Shown: positions 1 to 6,059 of the stretch, one piece after another | Layout of the letters: every line of letters begins with the position of its first letter | Numbering within the stretch: the first letter of the stretch is position 1 | From: Geobacter sp. | GTDB lineage: Bacteria > Desulfobacterota > Desulfuromonadia > Geobacterales > Pseudopelobacteraceae | Assembly (NCBI GenBank): GCA_027346925.1 | Contig: DAIERH010000023.1 | Location: 1 to 13,418 of the forward strand | Reading direction: 5' to 3' | DNA length: 13,418 nt | The notes under the pieces: model-generated | The model's database searches: none | Told to the model about the DNA's origin: nothing | The model's input: only the letters and a program-made list of their open reading frames with translations | Made by a program: the position numbers and the translations under genes

Positions 1-801
1 CTCCTCCTGGGCCAGCTTCTTGTCGAACAGGGCCTGACGGGTAATTTCCGCCTCCAGAAGCGCCTCACGCCGCTCCACGAACTGGTCATAGCCGCAGTTG
101 AAGGCGTAGATCCTCCCCCGGTCAAGTTCGGCGATGCGGTTGGAGAGCCGCCGGGCAAAGGCCCGGTCGTGGGTCACGAACAGCACGGTCTTGACGTTCT
201 TGAGCAGGAACTCCTCCAGCCAGCAGATGGTATCGATATCCAGGTGGTTGGTCGGCTCGTCCAGCATGAGGATATCCGGATCGGCAACCAGGGCCTTGGC
301 CAGAAGCACCCGGCGCTTGGTGCCGCCCGAGAGCGCCCCGAACTCCTCCTCCGCATCCAGGCTCAGGCGCTTGAGCAGCCGCTCTACCTCCTGGTGCAGG
401 CTCCAGCCGCCGCTCTCCTCCAGTTTGTGCTGCAACTCTTCCAGTTTGGCAAGTAGTTCCTCACCACCCTCCAACGCCAACCGATGCGCCACATGATGGT
501 ACTCGGCCAGCAGGCTGGCGGCATTGCCCATGCCGGAGGCCACCACGTCGAACACGCTCCCACCCACCCCCTGGGGGACCTCCTGGGAGACCAGGGCCAC
601 CCGCAGGCCCTGCTGGCGGACGATCTCGCCCCCTTCGGGCGGAAATTCCCCATCGATCAGCTTGAGCAGGGTGGATTTGCCGGTGCCGTTGCGACCCAGA
701 AGACAGAGCCGGTCGCCCGGCTCGATCTGCAGATTGATGCCGTCGAAGATGGGCGGCCCGCCGAAGGCCAGGGTGATGTTGCGCAGGGAGATGAGTGCCA
801 C
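1..801 (-). CDS. uup: ABC-F ATPase, Uup type (C-terminal part outside window)
   Basis: Cytosolic ABC-F protein without membrane domains. The family acts on ribosomes, and Uup is also linked to DNA/branched-intermediate phenotypes. The visible 267 residues hold the first nucleotide-binding domain: Walker A GRNGTGKST at about 36-44, signature LSGGTKRR at about 158-165, Walker B ILMLDEPTNHLD at about 177-188, and the switch motif FVTHDRAF at about 208-215. The inter-domain linker begins near residue 243 (ERREALLEAEITRQALFDKK). About half the expected 620-640 residues are missing because the gene runs off the left edge. Start chosen: GTG at 801, with GGAAAGAAG about 7 bases upstream. No ATG lies near the start of the conserved region. 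It follows the PhnA-like gene by 28 bp, so is probably co-transcribed with it. The SGGTKRR signature and the GYDQFVERRE linker start favour Uup over EttA or YheS. Confidence 0.9.
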   Translation of the reverse strand, partial: MALISLRNITLAFGGPPIFDGINLQIEPGDRLCLLGRNGTGKSTLLKLIDGEFPPEGGEIVRQQGLRVALVSQEVPQGVGGSVFDVVASGMGNAASLLAEYHHVAHRLALEGGEELLAKLEELQHKLEESGGWSLHQEVERLLKRLSLDAEEEFGALSGGTKRRVLLAKALVADPDILMLDEPTNHLDIDTICWLEEFLLKNVKTVLFVTHDRAFARRLSNRIAELDRGRIYAFNCGYDQFVERREALLEAEITRQALFDKKLAQEE

Positions 802-829
802 GATATATCTTCTTTCCAGTTGGTTTTGT

Positions 830-1207
830 CTATTTCAAGAGCACCGCTTTCACGGCATCGTCGATAAAACTTTCTTCAATCGCCTCCCGCGCCCACGCCT
901 CCCCGCACCGCGCCAGCACCCGCGCCGCCCCTTCGGCAACCGCCGGCACATCGCTCCACAGGGCATTGCGGATCGACCGCACCTCGTCCGCCGTCGCCTC
1001 TCTTCCCTCGGCCCACTCCCGGCATTGCCGGCACAACAGCGCCAGGGTCTCCATGCACGGCGTTTCGTTGGGCTGGTAATCCCACACCCGGAGGTCATCC
1101 TTTCCCTCGCACCATTCACAGGCAAAGCCGGCCCGCTTGCCCACGGCCTTCCCCAGCGCGCCTATTTCCTCCTGCCGCTCCTTGTGTGCCTCGTATCCCT
1201 TTGCCAT
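830..1207 (-). CDS. PhnA/YjdM-like zinc-ribbon protein
   Basis: 125-residue soluble protein. Seen: a zinc-ribbon-like arrangement with C30-x2-C33 and C59-x2-C62, plus C51 and C101. The segment NALWSDVPAVAEGAARVLAR (about 81-100) resembles the DSMWSxVPAVQVxxWRML stretch of PhnA/YjdM N-terminal-domain proteins. The C-terminal PhnA domain (SH3-like) is not evident, so it is an N-terminal-domain-only or divergent member. PhnA proteins were named for the phosphonate operon, but their biochemical role is not settled and no phn genes are visible here. The start at 1207 has AGGGAA about 8 bases upstream, just after the ABM stop codon (10-bp gap). The order Cys-rich protein, ABM protein, PhnA-like protein, Uup suggests one transcript. 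Family assignment rests on recalled motifs; the function is unknown. Confidence 0.7.
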   Translation of the reverse strand: MAKGYEAHKERQEEIGALGKAVGKRAGFACEWCEGKDDLRVWDYQPNETPCMETLALLCRQCREWAEGREATADEVRSIRNALWSDVPAVAEGAARVLARCGEAWAREAIEESFIDDAVKAVLLK

Positions 1208-1217
1208 GGCCGGTTCC

Positions 1218-1507
1218 CTATGCGATCCGCGTCATCTTGTGCACGGTTTTCTCCTCGATTGCCTCCGCAACGGCGGCGACATAGCTCGTGTAATGCGGGG
1301 TGGCCGTGTGCCGCTCCAGGCACGCCATGCTCTCCCAGTTCTCGTAGAAGACAAACACCCGCGGATCGGTCATGTCCTGATGCAACCGATAGTCGATGCA
1401 CCCGGTTTCCCGCCGGGTTGCTCGATAAGTTTCAAAAGCTCGGCCCTGACCGTTTCAACGGCATCTTCCCTGGCAACCAATTTTGCTACTACGGTGACGA
1501 TCGGCAT
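1218..1507 (-). pseudogene. ABM (antibiotic biosynthesis monooxygenase)-domain protein, frameshifted
   Basis: Two reading frames together make one complete ABM/YgiN-like protein. From ATG 1507 the frame reads MPIVTVVAKLVAREDAVETV, then LLKLIEQ, and soon loses the family pattern, stopping after about 45 codons. The continuation lies in another frame: TGCIDYRLHQD, then VFVFYENWES, then HTATPHY, ending at TAG 1218-1220. Restoring one base near 1417/1418 (CAA-ACC-CGG-CGG instead of CAA-CCC-GGC-GGG) joins them as QTRRETGCIDY, the usual ABM consensus, in a 96-residue protein. The 290-base span (3n+2) fits a single missing base. ABM proteins are small dimeric ferredoxin-like folds; YgiN acts on quinols, other members on diverse or unknown substrates. 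AGAGGAG precedes the start by about 4 bases, and the start overlaps the upstream gene by 19 bp. It is either a recent pseudogene or a sequencing/assembly error. Confidence 0.88.
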
Positions 1508-1707
1508 GACGTACTCCTCTTTTCGTGGGCTCTTTGGCCGTGAACCCGTTCATAGGCCTTGCAAAACGGGCAGATGTCCGTTTCGATACCTTTAACGAAG
1601 TTGAACACGATCCCTTGCTGATGGTGGCGGGCATGGAGACAGACCGGACAGAGTTCGCATACCTTGGCCAGGGCCTTGTCGAGTGATGTGCACGTGGCGT
1701 TGTTCAT
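1489..1707 (-). CDS. Small cysteine-rich (zinc-ribbon-like) protein
   Basis: 72-residue protein of no recognised function. It carries a C-x2-C-x2-C cluster (C17, C20, C23; CELCPVC) and a second C46-x2-C49 (CPFC), an arrangement expected for one structural Zn or another metal site. The last dozen residues are basic/Ser-rich (HEKRSTSCRSSP) and overlap the start of the ABM gene. The start at 1707 is well supported by CAGGAG 8 bases upstream. It is the first gene of the tight minus-strand cluster after the palindrome, so it may lead an operon of Cys-rich protein, ABM protein, PhnA-like protein and Uup. I recall similar short proteins as conserved hypotheticals in Geobacter-like genomes but cannot verify this. 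No signal peptide is seen. Confidence 0.7.
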   Translation of the reverse strand: MNNATCTSLDKALAKVCELCPVCLHARHHQQGIVFNFVKGIETDICPFCKAYERVHGQRAHEKRSTSCRSSP

Positions 1708-1765
1708 GTGAAAACTCCTGGGGAAGTGTCAAATTCTCTTTCGTAAAAATGGTGAGACGGTTCCG

Positions 1766-1818
1766 TGGGTTGCCTGCGGGGAAATTTGCAAGTTCAACTT
1801 TCAAATTTCCCCAACCCA
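1766..1818. repeat. Extended palindrome at the end of the DUF1653 gene
   Basis: GGGGAAATTTG (1778-1788) pairs perfectly with CAAATTTCCCC (1802-1812). Inside it AAGTT (1790-1794) pairs with AACTT (1796-1800) around a single C at 1795, giving 16 of 17 possible pairs. Outer arms TGGGTTG (1766-1772) and CAACCCA (1812-1818) add a further pairing separated by a small bulge. The DUF1653 stop codon lies inside the right arm. No U-tract directly follows on either strand, so it is not a textbook terminator. It could be a cruciform/operator site for the downstream operon or an RNA 3'-end stabiliser. Confidence 0.6.
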
Positions 1819-2031
1819 CTCAAATCTCGGCACCTGCCGCCCATCCACCAACACCTCCTCCAGGAACATGACCAGCGGCCGGACCCACAGGGAACGGTCG
1901 CCGTACAACTGGCGATAGACCACCATCTGCTCCTCGGTCTCACTGTGCCGGGCAATGCCGATCACCTGGTATTCGTTTCCCTTATAGTGCCGGTAGCGGC
2001 CCGGGCGGATGGTTTCTGCCTGCATGTTCAT
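1801..2031 (-). CDS. DUF1653 family protein
   Basis: 76-residue soluble protein matching the DUF1653 core: GRYRHYKGNEYQVIGIARHS at about 11-30, MVVYRQLYGD at about 36-45, and LWVRPLVMFLEEV at about 48-60 with a terminal VPRFEWVGE. Length is normal for the family. The function is unknown; members are small beta-rich proteins often adjacent to unrelated housekeeping genes. Start at ATG 2031 is supported by CAGGAG 5 bases upstream. The gene lies between the msrB terminator and a long palindrome overlapping its own stop codon, so it probably forms a one-gene unit or the head of the following cluster. Confidence 0.88.
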   Translation of the reverse strand: MNMQAETIRPGRYRHYKGNEYQVIGIARHSETEEQMVVYRQLYGDRSLWVRPLVMFLEEVLVDGRQVPRFEWVGEI

Positions 2032-2110
2032 GGACGCTCCTGTTGCCTGACTTTACCCACAATCTCCCGTACTGGCAACCTGAAAGCCGCACCATCTGCC
2101 CCCATCAAGC

Positions 2111-2136
2111 AAAAAGCCCGCGATTGCAGGCTTTTT
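2111..2136 (-). terminator. Rho-independent terminator after msrB
   Basis: AAAAAGCC (2111-2118) and GGCTTTTT (2129-2136) form an 8-bp stem around a 10-base loop with partial inner pairing (GC/GC). Read on the minus strand, the stem ends in a U-run just downstream of the msrB stop at 2169. The A/T-flanked symmetry means it could also work on the plus strand. Confidence 0.75.
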
Positions 2137-2168
2137 GGCGTATTTTCGGCAAGGAGCTGCCGTATGCG

Positions 2169-2693
2169 TTACTTGGCCTTGACAAACCTGAGCGCGGTCG
2201 AGTTCATGCAGTAGCGCAGGCCAGTCGGGGGCGGGCCGTCGTCGAAGACATGTCCCAGGTGGGCGTCGCAACGGGCGCAGCGCACCTCGGTCCGCTCCAT
2301 GAAGAACGAACGGTCCTTCACCGTACGGATATTCTCAGGGGCGACCGGGGCGGTAAAGCTCGGCCAGCCGGTCCTGGAGTCGTACTTTGCGTCCGACGTA
2401 AACAGGTCGAGCCCGCAGCAGACGCACTGGTACACACCCTTTTCGTGGCTGTTCCAGTACTCGTTGGCATAGGCCCGTTCCGTCCCCTTCTGGCGTGTTA
2501 CGTGGTACTGTTCCGGCGTGAGCGATTTTCGCCACTCCGCATCGCTTCTGACCACCTTTTCCGACATGATGTATCCTCCCTTTGCCACCGACCAGACCCT
2601 GATCGGCACATCCTTCGCTGCCCAGGCAATGGCGCCCGACACCAAAGCACCGACGAACAGGCCGATTGTTACCCTGTACACGTCCATGGCCAC
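2169..2693 (-). CDS. msrB: Peptide-methionine (R)-S-oxide reductase MsrB, possibly exported
   Basis: Reduces methionine-R-sulfoxide in proteins. The 174-residue reading has a hydrophobic N-terminus (VTIGLFVGALVSGAIAWAA, about 8-26), a signal peptide or membrane anchor, then the MsrB domain from about 44. Seen: the substrate region VTRQKGTERAYANEYWN (65-81), zinc cysteines C90/C93 and C139/C142, TGWPSF (108-113), HLGHVFDDGP (145-154) and the catalytic Cys in RYCMNSTALRF (C162). Start options: GTG 2693 (AGGAG 4 bases upstream), ATG 2687 (same AGGAG, 10 bases), or internal ATG 2567 (residue 43) with a very strong GGAGGA 6 bases upstream. The internal start would give a 132-residue cytosolic enzyme of classical length. 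The gene is divergent from the DUF2007-like gene and followed by a terminator. Enzyme identity is nearly certain; localisation is not. Confidence 0.95.
   Translation of the reverse strand: MAMDVYRVTIGLFVGALVSGAIAWAAKDVPIRVWSVAKGGYIMSEKVVRSDAEWRKSLTPEQYHVTRQKGTERAYANEYWNSHEKGVYQCVCCGLDLFTSDAKYDSRTGWPSFTAPVAPENIRTVKDRSFFMERTEVRCARCDAHLGHVFDDGPPPTGLRYCMNSTALRFVKAK
2565..2579 (-). promoter_or_regulatory. Strong internal RBS and start codon in msrB
   Basis: On the minus strand GGGAGGATACATCATG places a near-consensus Shine-Dalgarno (GGAGGA, 2574-2579) 6 bases before ATG 2567, exactly where cytosolic MsrB proteins normally begin (MSEKVVRSDAEW). It is better than the ribosome binding site of the upstream start, so either dual initiation or a shorter real gene is likely. 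Confidence 0.65.
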
Positions 2694-2760
2694 CTCACTC
2701 CTTTGCAGTGATCGTCGTCAAAAACTGTAGCAGAATGCCGCCTCCTTTCAAGCCGGGCGC

Positions 2761-2791
2761 TTGCCATAACCGGGGTGGATCATTGTATAAT
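2761..2791 (+). promoter_or_regulatory. Sigma-70-like promoter for the DUF2007-like gene
   Basis: A perfect -10 TATAAT at 2786-2791 with a -35-like TTGCCA at 2761-2766, spacing 19 (slightly long). The expected transcript start is near 2798, downstream of the in-frame ATG at 2775. This supports the start of the next gene at 2829. Confidence 0.6.
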
Positions 2792-2828
2792 GAAATTACA
2801 AAGAGACCAAATGAGAGGGGGTGGCGTC

Positions 2829-3008
2829 ATGGTGAGCTTCTATGACCCGATCGATGCGAACGATCTGAACCGGGTGGTGCGGATATTAAAAAAGGATGGG
2901 ATCGAATTCTTCATGCGGGAGGAAAAAGTACGTGGCATCAGTCCGCTCCAGATACTGGTGGCCGAGGAGGATCTACCTCGTGCGGAAGCATCTCTTCTGC
3001 CCCATTGA
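2829..3008 (+). CDS. DUF2007-like small putative signal-transducing protein
   Basis: 59 residues from ATG 2829: MVSFYDPIDANDLNRVVRIL, KKDGIEFFMREE, then ISPLQILVAEEDLPRAEASL. The pattern (an amphipathic helix scanning for an address, a beta-strand with the new residue choice FFMREE, then a strand LQILVAEEDLPRAEALL) resembles DUF2007 proteins, small single-domain proteins of unknown role sometimes called putative signal transducers. An in-frame extension to ATG 2775 exists. It would begin before the expected transcription start and has no family similarity. Upstream GAGAGGGGGTGG serves as a ribosome binding site. A strong terminator follows 50 bp after the stop, so it is probably monocistronic. 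Family assignment is moderate; function unknown. Confidence 0.75.
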   Translation: MVSFYDPIDANDLNRVVRILKKDGIEFFMREEKVRGISPLQILVAEEDLPRAEASLLPH

Positions 3009-3056
3009 GGCAGGTCCGACAGCCGCTGGATGGTGCATTGTCGACAATAGAGGCCT

Positions 3057-3078
3057 GGCCCGCGCAAGCGGGTTTTTT
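3057..3078 (+). terminator. Rho-independent terminator
   Basis: CCCGC (3059-3063), loop GCAA, GCGGG (3068-3072), then TTTTTT (3073-3078). A compact GC stem with six Ts ends the DUF2007-like transcript, 67 bp before the ABC-F start codon. A second small hairpin CACGGC-CAAA-GCCGTG (3086-3101) follows in the ABC-F leader. Confidence 0.85.
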
Positions 3079-3145
3079 GTTGCCACACGGCCAAAGCCGT
3101 GGTATCAGGTTCAGCTTTCGATTCCAGCAGGGGAGTTATCTGTTC

Positions 3146-4771
3146 ATGATTCACCTTTCCAACATCACCAAGCAGCATGGTTCGCAACTGCTCTTCCGCG
3201 AGGCCAGCTTCCAGATCCTTCCCGGTACGCGTAGCGGCCTGGTGGGCCCCAACGGGGCCGGCAAGACCAGCATCTTCCGTATCATAGTCGGCGAGGAGGA
3301 GGTGGACGGCGGCGAGATCACCTGCGCCAAGAAGACCACCATCGGCTATTTTTCCCAGGATGTGGGGGACATGGCGGGACGTTCGGCCCTGGATGAGGTC
3401 ATGGCAGGCTCGGCCGAAACCATGCGCCTGGCTGGCGAGTTGAAGGAGATGGAGGCGGCCATGTGCGAGCCCCTTTCCGACGATGGGATGGCGGCCCTGC
3501 TGGAACGCTACGGGACAGCCCAGGAGGAGTTCGAGCATCGGGGCGGTTACGACCTGGATACACGTGCCCAGACCGTGCTGACCGGCTTGGGCATCGGTCC
3601 GGACCGTTTCCACCACCCGGTGGAGTCGTTCAGCGGCGGCTGGAAGATGAGAATCGCCCTGGCCCGCATCCTGACCCTCAAGCCGGACGTGCTGCTTCTG
3701 GACGAGCCGACCAACCACCTGGACGTGGAATCGATCATCTGGCTGGAGGAGTGGCTGGCGGGCGAGTTCGATGGAGCGCTGCTCATGACCAGCCACGACC
3801 GCGCGTTCATGAACCGCATCGTCACCCGCATCGTCGAGGTGGCTGACAAAACCGTCACCACCTACGGCGGCAACTACGACTTTTACGAGCGGGAACGGGC
3901 TGTCCGCCGCGAGCAGTTGCTGTCAAGCCATAAACGCCAACAGGAGATGCTGGCCAAGGAGGAGGAGTTCATCGCCCGCTTTGCCGCGCGGGCCTCCCAT
4001 GCGGCACAGGTCCAGTCGCGGGTGAAGAAGCTGGAGAAGATCGAACGCATCGAGATTCCGGCCGAGGAGCGGGTGGTGCGCTTCGAGTTCAGCGCCCCCC
4101 CCAGGAGCGGCGACGACGTGGTTGTGATGGACGGCCTGGCCAAGAGCTGGCACCTGCCCGATGGCCGGGAACATCCGGTCTTCAGCGGTATCTCCGGCGT
4201 CATCCGGCGCCAGAACAAGGTTGCCGTGGTTGGGGTCAACGGGGCCGGCAAGTCCACCCTGCTCAAGGTTCTGGCCGGACAGGCCGATGCGACCTCGGGC
4301 TGCGCCGTACTGGGCGCCAACGTGGAGTTGGGGTACTTCAGCCAGCACGCCATGGAGGTCCTTGACCCGCGAAAAACCGTCTTCGAGACCGTGCAGGAGG
4401 CCATGCCTCTGGCCAACATCGGCGTGGTCCGCAACCTGCTGGGAGCCTTCCTGTTCCAGGGAGATAGCGTTGACAAGCGGATCGAAAACCTGTCCGGCGG
4501 CGAAAAGAGCCGGGTGGTACTTGCCACGCTCCTGGCGAGGCCGGTAAATCTGCTGATACTGGACGAGCCGACCAACCACCTGGATATCCGTTCGCGGGAG
4601 ATCCTCCTGGATGCCTTGCAAAACTTTGCCGGCACGGTAGTGCTGGTCAGCCATGACCGTCACTTCCTGCGCCAACTGGTGGATCGGGTGTTCGAGATTG
4701 ACCACGGCGAGATGCGAATCTACGAGGGGAATTACGAATACTACCTGCACAAGGTGCACGGGGAAGTTTAG
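3146..4771 (+). CDS. ABC-F family ATPase (complete)
   Basis: 541-residue cytosolic protein with two ABC domains and no membrane segments; ABC-F proteins act on the ribosome as translation factors or, in some branches, antibiotic-protection factors. Domain 1: Walker A GPNGAGKT (34-41), signature FSGGWKMR (162-169), Walker B DVLLLDEPTNHLD (181-193), switch MTSHDRAF. Charged linker at about 245-305 (KRQQEMLAKEEEFIARFAAR). Domain 2: GVNGAGKS (363-370), LSGGEKSR (449-456), LLILDEPTNHLD (469-480), VSHDRHF. The FSGGW signature resembles YheS/YdiF-type branches rather than EttA or Uup. Start: ATG 3146 begins the conserved MIHLSNITK and has GGGGAG 10 bases upstream. The open frame continues upstream to 3005 but runs through the terminator and lacks similarity. 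No C-terminal coiled-coil extension. No resistance function can be inferred. Confidence 0.93.
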   Translation: MIHLSNITKQHGSQLLFREASFQILPGTRSGLVGPNGAGKTSIFRIIVGEEEVDGGEITCAKKTTIGYFSQDVGDMAGRSALDEVMAGSAETMRLAGELKEMEAAMCEPLSDDGMAALLERYGTAQEEFEHRGGYDLDTRAQTVLTGLGIGPDRFHHPVESFSGGWKMRIALARILTLKPDVLLLDEPTNHLDVESIIWLEEWLAGEFDGALLMTSHDRAFMNRIVTRIVEVADKTVTTYGGNYDFYERERAVRREQLLSSHKRQQEMLAKEEEFIARFAARASHAAQVQSRVKKLEKIERIEIPAEERVVRFEFSAPPRSGDDVVVMDGLAKSWHLPDGREHPVFSGISGVIRRQNKVAVVGVNGAGKSTLLKVLAGQADATSGCAVLGANVELGYFSQHAMEVLDPRKTVFETVQEAMPLANIGVVRNLLGAFLFQGDSVDKRIENLSGGEKSRVVLATLLARPVNLLILDEPTNHLDIRSREILLDALQNFAGTVVLVSHDRHFLRQLVDRVFEIDHGEMRIYEGNYEYYLHKVHGEV

Positions 4772-4854
4772 AAGCTTCGCCGCAGACGACGGCCGCATAA
4801 GCGCGCCCGGACTTGCGTCAGATTTGGCTGGACGGATGGAGCAGTAACGCAGCA

Positions 4855-4875
4855 GCGTAGCCGCCAGAGCTACGC
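4855..4875. repeat. Hairpin in the ABC-F / DUF502 convergent intergenic region
   Basis: GCGTAGC (4855-4861) and GCTACGC (4869-4875) form a perfect 7-bp stem around CGCCAGA. It lies in the 153-bp space between two convergent genes (4772-4924), which otherwise shows no T-run terminator. The surrounding text (GGATGGAGCAGTAACGCAGC) has the look of a dispersed intergenic repeat, but a second copy is not present in this window. Confidence 0.4.
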
Positions 4876-4924
4876 CGAGGGGTGTGCGATTGATGGCCGA
4901 CCAAGATGGCGTGAACCTGATGCG

Positions 4925-5515
4925 TCAGAGCGCCACCACCCCGCCAGAGACCACGAACTTCACCGCCTCCTCCACGCTCATGCCGCTCTCGAAGACTTCG
5001 TCCGCACGGAAGAAAAGGGCAAAGCCGGAGGTGGGGTTGGGCATGGTAGGCACATACACCACCACCAGCCGCTGGCCTTCACGCTCCACCTCGGCCGTTA
5101 CGAACCCAACCGCCCGCACCCCCGGCCTCGGCCACTCCACGAAGACCGCCCGCCGGTAAGAGGTCTTCCCCTCGCGAAAGACCTGGGTCAACTGCTTGCT
5201 GGAACTGTAGATCGACTTGACCAGCGGTATGCGGGTCAGCAGTTCGTCTCCCCAGCGGAACAACTGTTTTCCCAGCACATTGGTGGCGAGGATGCCGGCC
5301 AGGTAGACGACGACCGCACCCGTAATCATGCCCAGACCCGGAAAGTGGGTCTCGCGATGGCTGACGAGACTGAACAGGCTGTCCAGATAGCTGCCGAGGA
5401 TGCCGTCGGCAAAGTTGAACAGGAATTTGAGGATAAAGATCGTGATCCCGACCGGGATTACCACGAACAGCCCGGCAAAGAACTTCCCCTTCAAATGGTC
5501 ATAGATGAGTTTCAT
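4925..5515 (-). CDS. DUF502 family inner-membrane protein
   Basis: 196 residues from ATG 5515. Two transmembrane segments are visible: about 13-36 (FAGLFVVIPVGITIFILKFL) and about 60-82 (GLGMITGAVVVYLAGILATNV). They are followed by RIPLVKSIYSSSKQL (95-109), the conserved DUF502 signature, and a soluble domain with FVEWPRPGVRAVGFVT and VYVPTMPNPTSGF (154-166). Length is usual for the family, whose function is unknown; plant relatives (LCV-like) are also membrane proteins. The frame could begin at 5572, but the family starts at MKLxxxLKGKFFAGL, and GAGG sits 5-6 bases before 5515. It lies 90 bp downstream of the HTH-only gene and convergent with the ABC-F gene. Confidence 0.92.
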   Translation of the reverse strand: MKLIYDHLKGKFFAGLFVVIPVGITIFILKFLFNFADGILGSYLDSLFSLVSHRETHFPGLGMITGAVVVYLAGILATNVLGKQLFRWGDELLTRIPLVKSIYSSSKQLTQVFREGKTSYRRAVFVEWPRPGVRAVGFVTAEVEREGQRLVVVYVPTMPNPTSGFALFFRADEVFESGMSVEEAVKFVVSGGVVAL

Positions 5516-5605
5516 GGCAGCCTCGCCTCGAATGATTTTCGGCGAGCATACCTCTTCCGGCGATAAAGTCAACCGGCGCGGCCCCCTCTCTCACACGAGG
5601 TGTTC

Positions 5606-5989
5606 TCAGGATGCGCCTGCGACAAGCCCCCCCACTTCAAACCGCCTGTCCGACCTCAGTTTCCGCGTCGTCACCGGCCGCGCCGGCAACGATCGTGATG
5701 AGACCGCGGTCTTCTGCTCTGCAAGCGGAAGACCAAACAGGCCGAGTACTTGCCGCGCCAATTCCGCCGATTTCTGTCCGGGCCGGTATACCTTTGCCTG
5801 TTCGTCCCAGCGCACCATCCCCCGGCTTTCCAGGGTAACAAGCAGCAAAAGCGCATTATTGCGATCCATGCCCAACTTTGCGGCCAACCTCCCGATCGTG
5901 AGCCGCTCGCTGCCCCCGACCAGAATCTCCAGAAGTTCCACTGTCTTTTCCGCTGCCTGCACCGTCAGCAGGCGCCTTTCCTTGCGCAT
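5606..5989 (-). CDS. IclR-type winged-HTH protein without effector domain
   Basis: 127 residues from ATG 5989. Residues about 12-70 (AAEKTVELLEILVGGSERLT then IGRLAAKLGMDRNNALLLLV, then TLESRGMVRWDEQAKVYRPG) match the winged helix-turn-helix of IclR regulators, including the wing that ends KVYRPG. The C-terminal ligand-binding domain of IclR proteins is absent. The remaining tail (about 80-127) is short, basic and unrecognised. Start: ATG 5989 has GGAGAAG 5-8 bases upstream. A GTG at 6073 would add 28 residues and overlap the RHH gene, but with no family similarity. It lies 70 bp downstream of the RHH gene in the same direction, so probably forms an operon with it. Likely a DNA-binding protein; target unknown. 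Confidence 0.75.
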   Translation of the reverse strand: MRKERRLLTVQAAEKTVELLEILVGGSERLTIGRLAAKLGMDRNNALLLLVTLESRGMVRWDEQAKVYRPGQKSAELARQVLGLFGLPLAEQKTAVSSRSLPARPVTTRKLRSDRRFEVGGLVAGAS

Positions 5990-6059
5990 CGTGTCTTCTC
6001 CGCTTCCATAGTTTATATACGCAACGTGCACGGGGCTGCTGCGCGTCTTCTTCAATCTG

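Noticed and set aside
524..1543. Plus-strand open frame of 339 codons spanning several minus-strand genes
   Set aside because: It runs through Uup, the PhnA-like gene and the ABM gene; Arg/Pro/Ser-rich composition shows a GC-rich antisense artefact.
2840..3796. Long minus-strand open frame (318 codons) opposite the ABC-F gene
   Set aside because: It is antisense to clear Walker A and signature motifs of the ABC-F protein, has a low-complexity His/Gln/Arg-rich composition typical of shadow frames, and also runs across the DUF2007-like gene and a terminator.
3923..4798. Second long minus-strand frame opposite the ABC-F gene
   Set aside because: Shadow of the conserved second ABC domain; no family similarity and no ribosome binding site of note.
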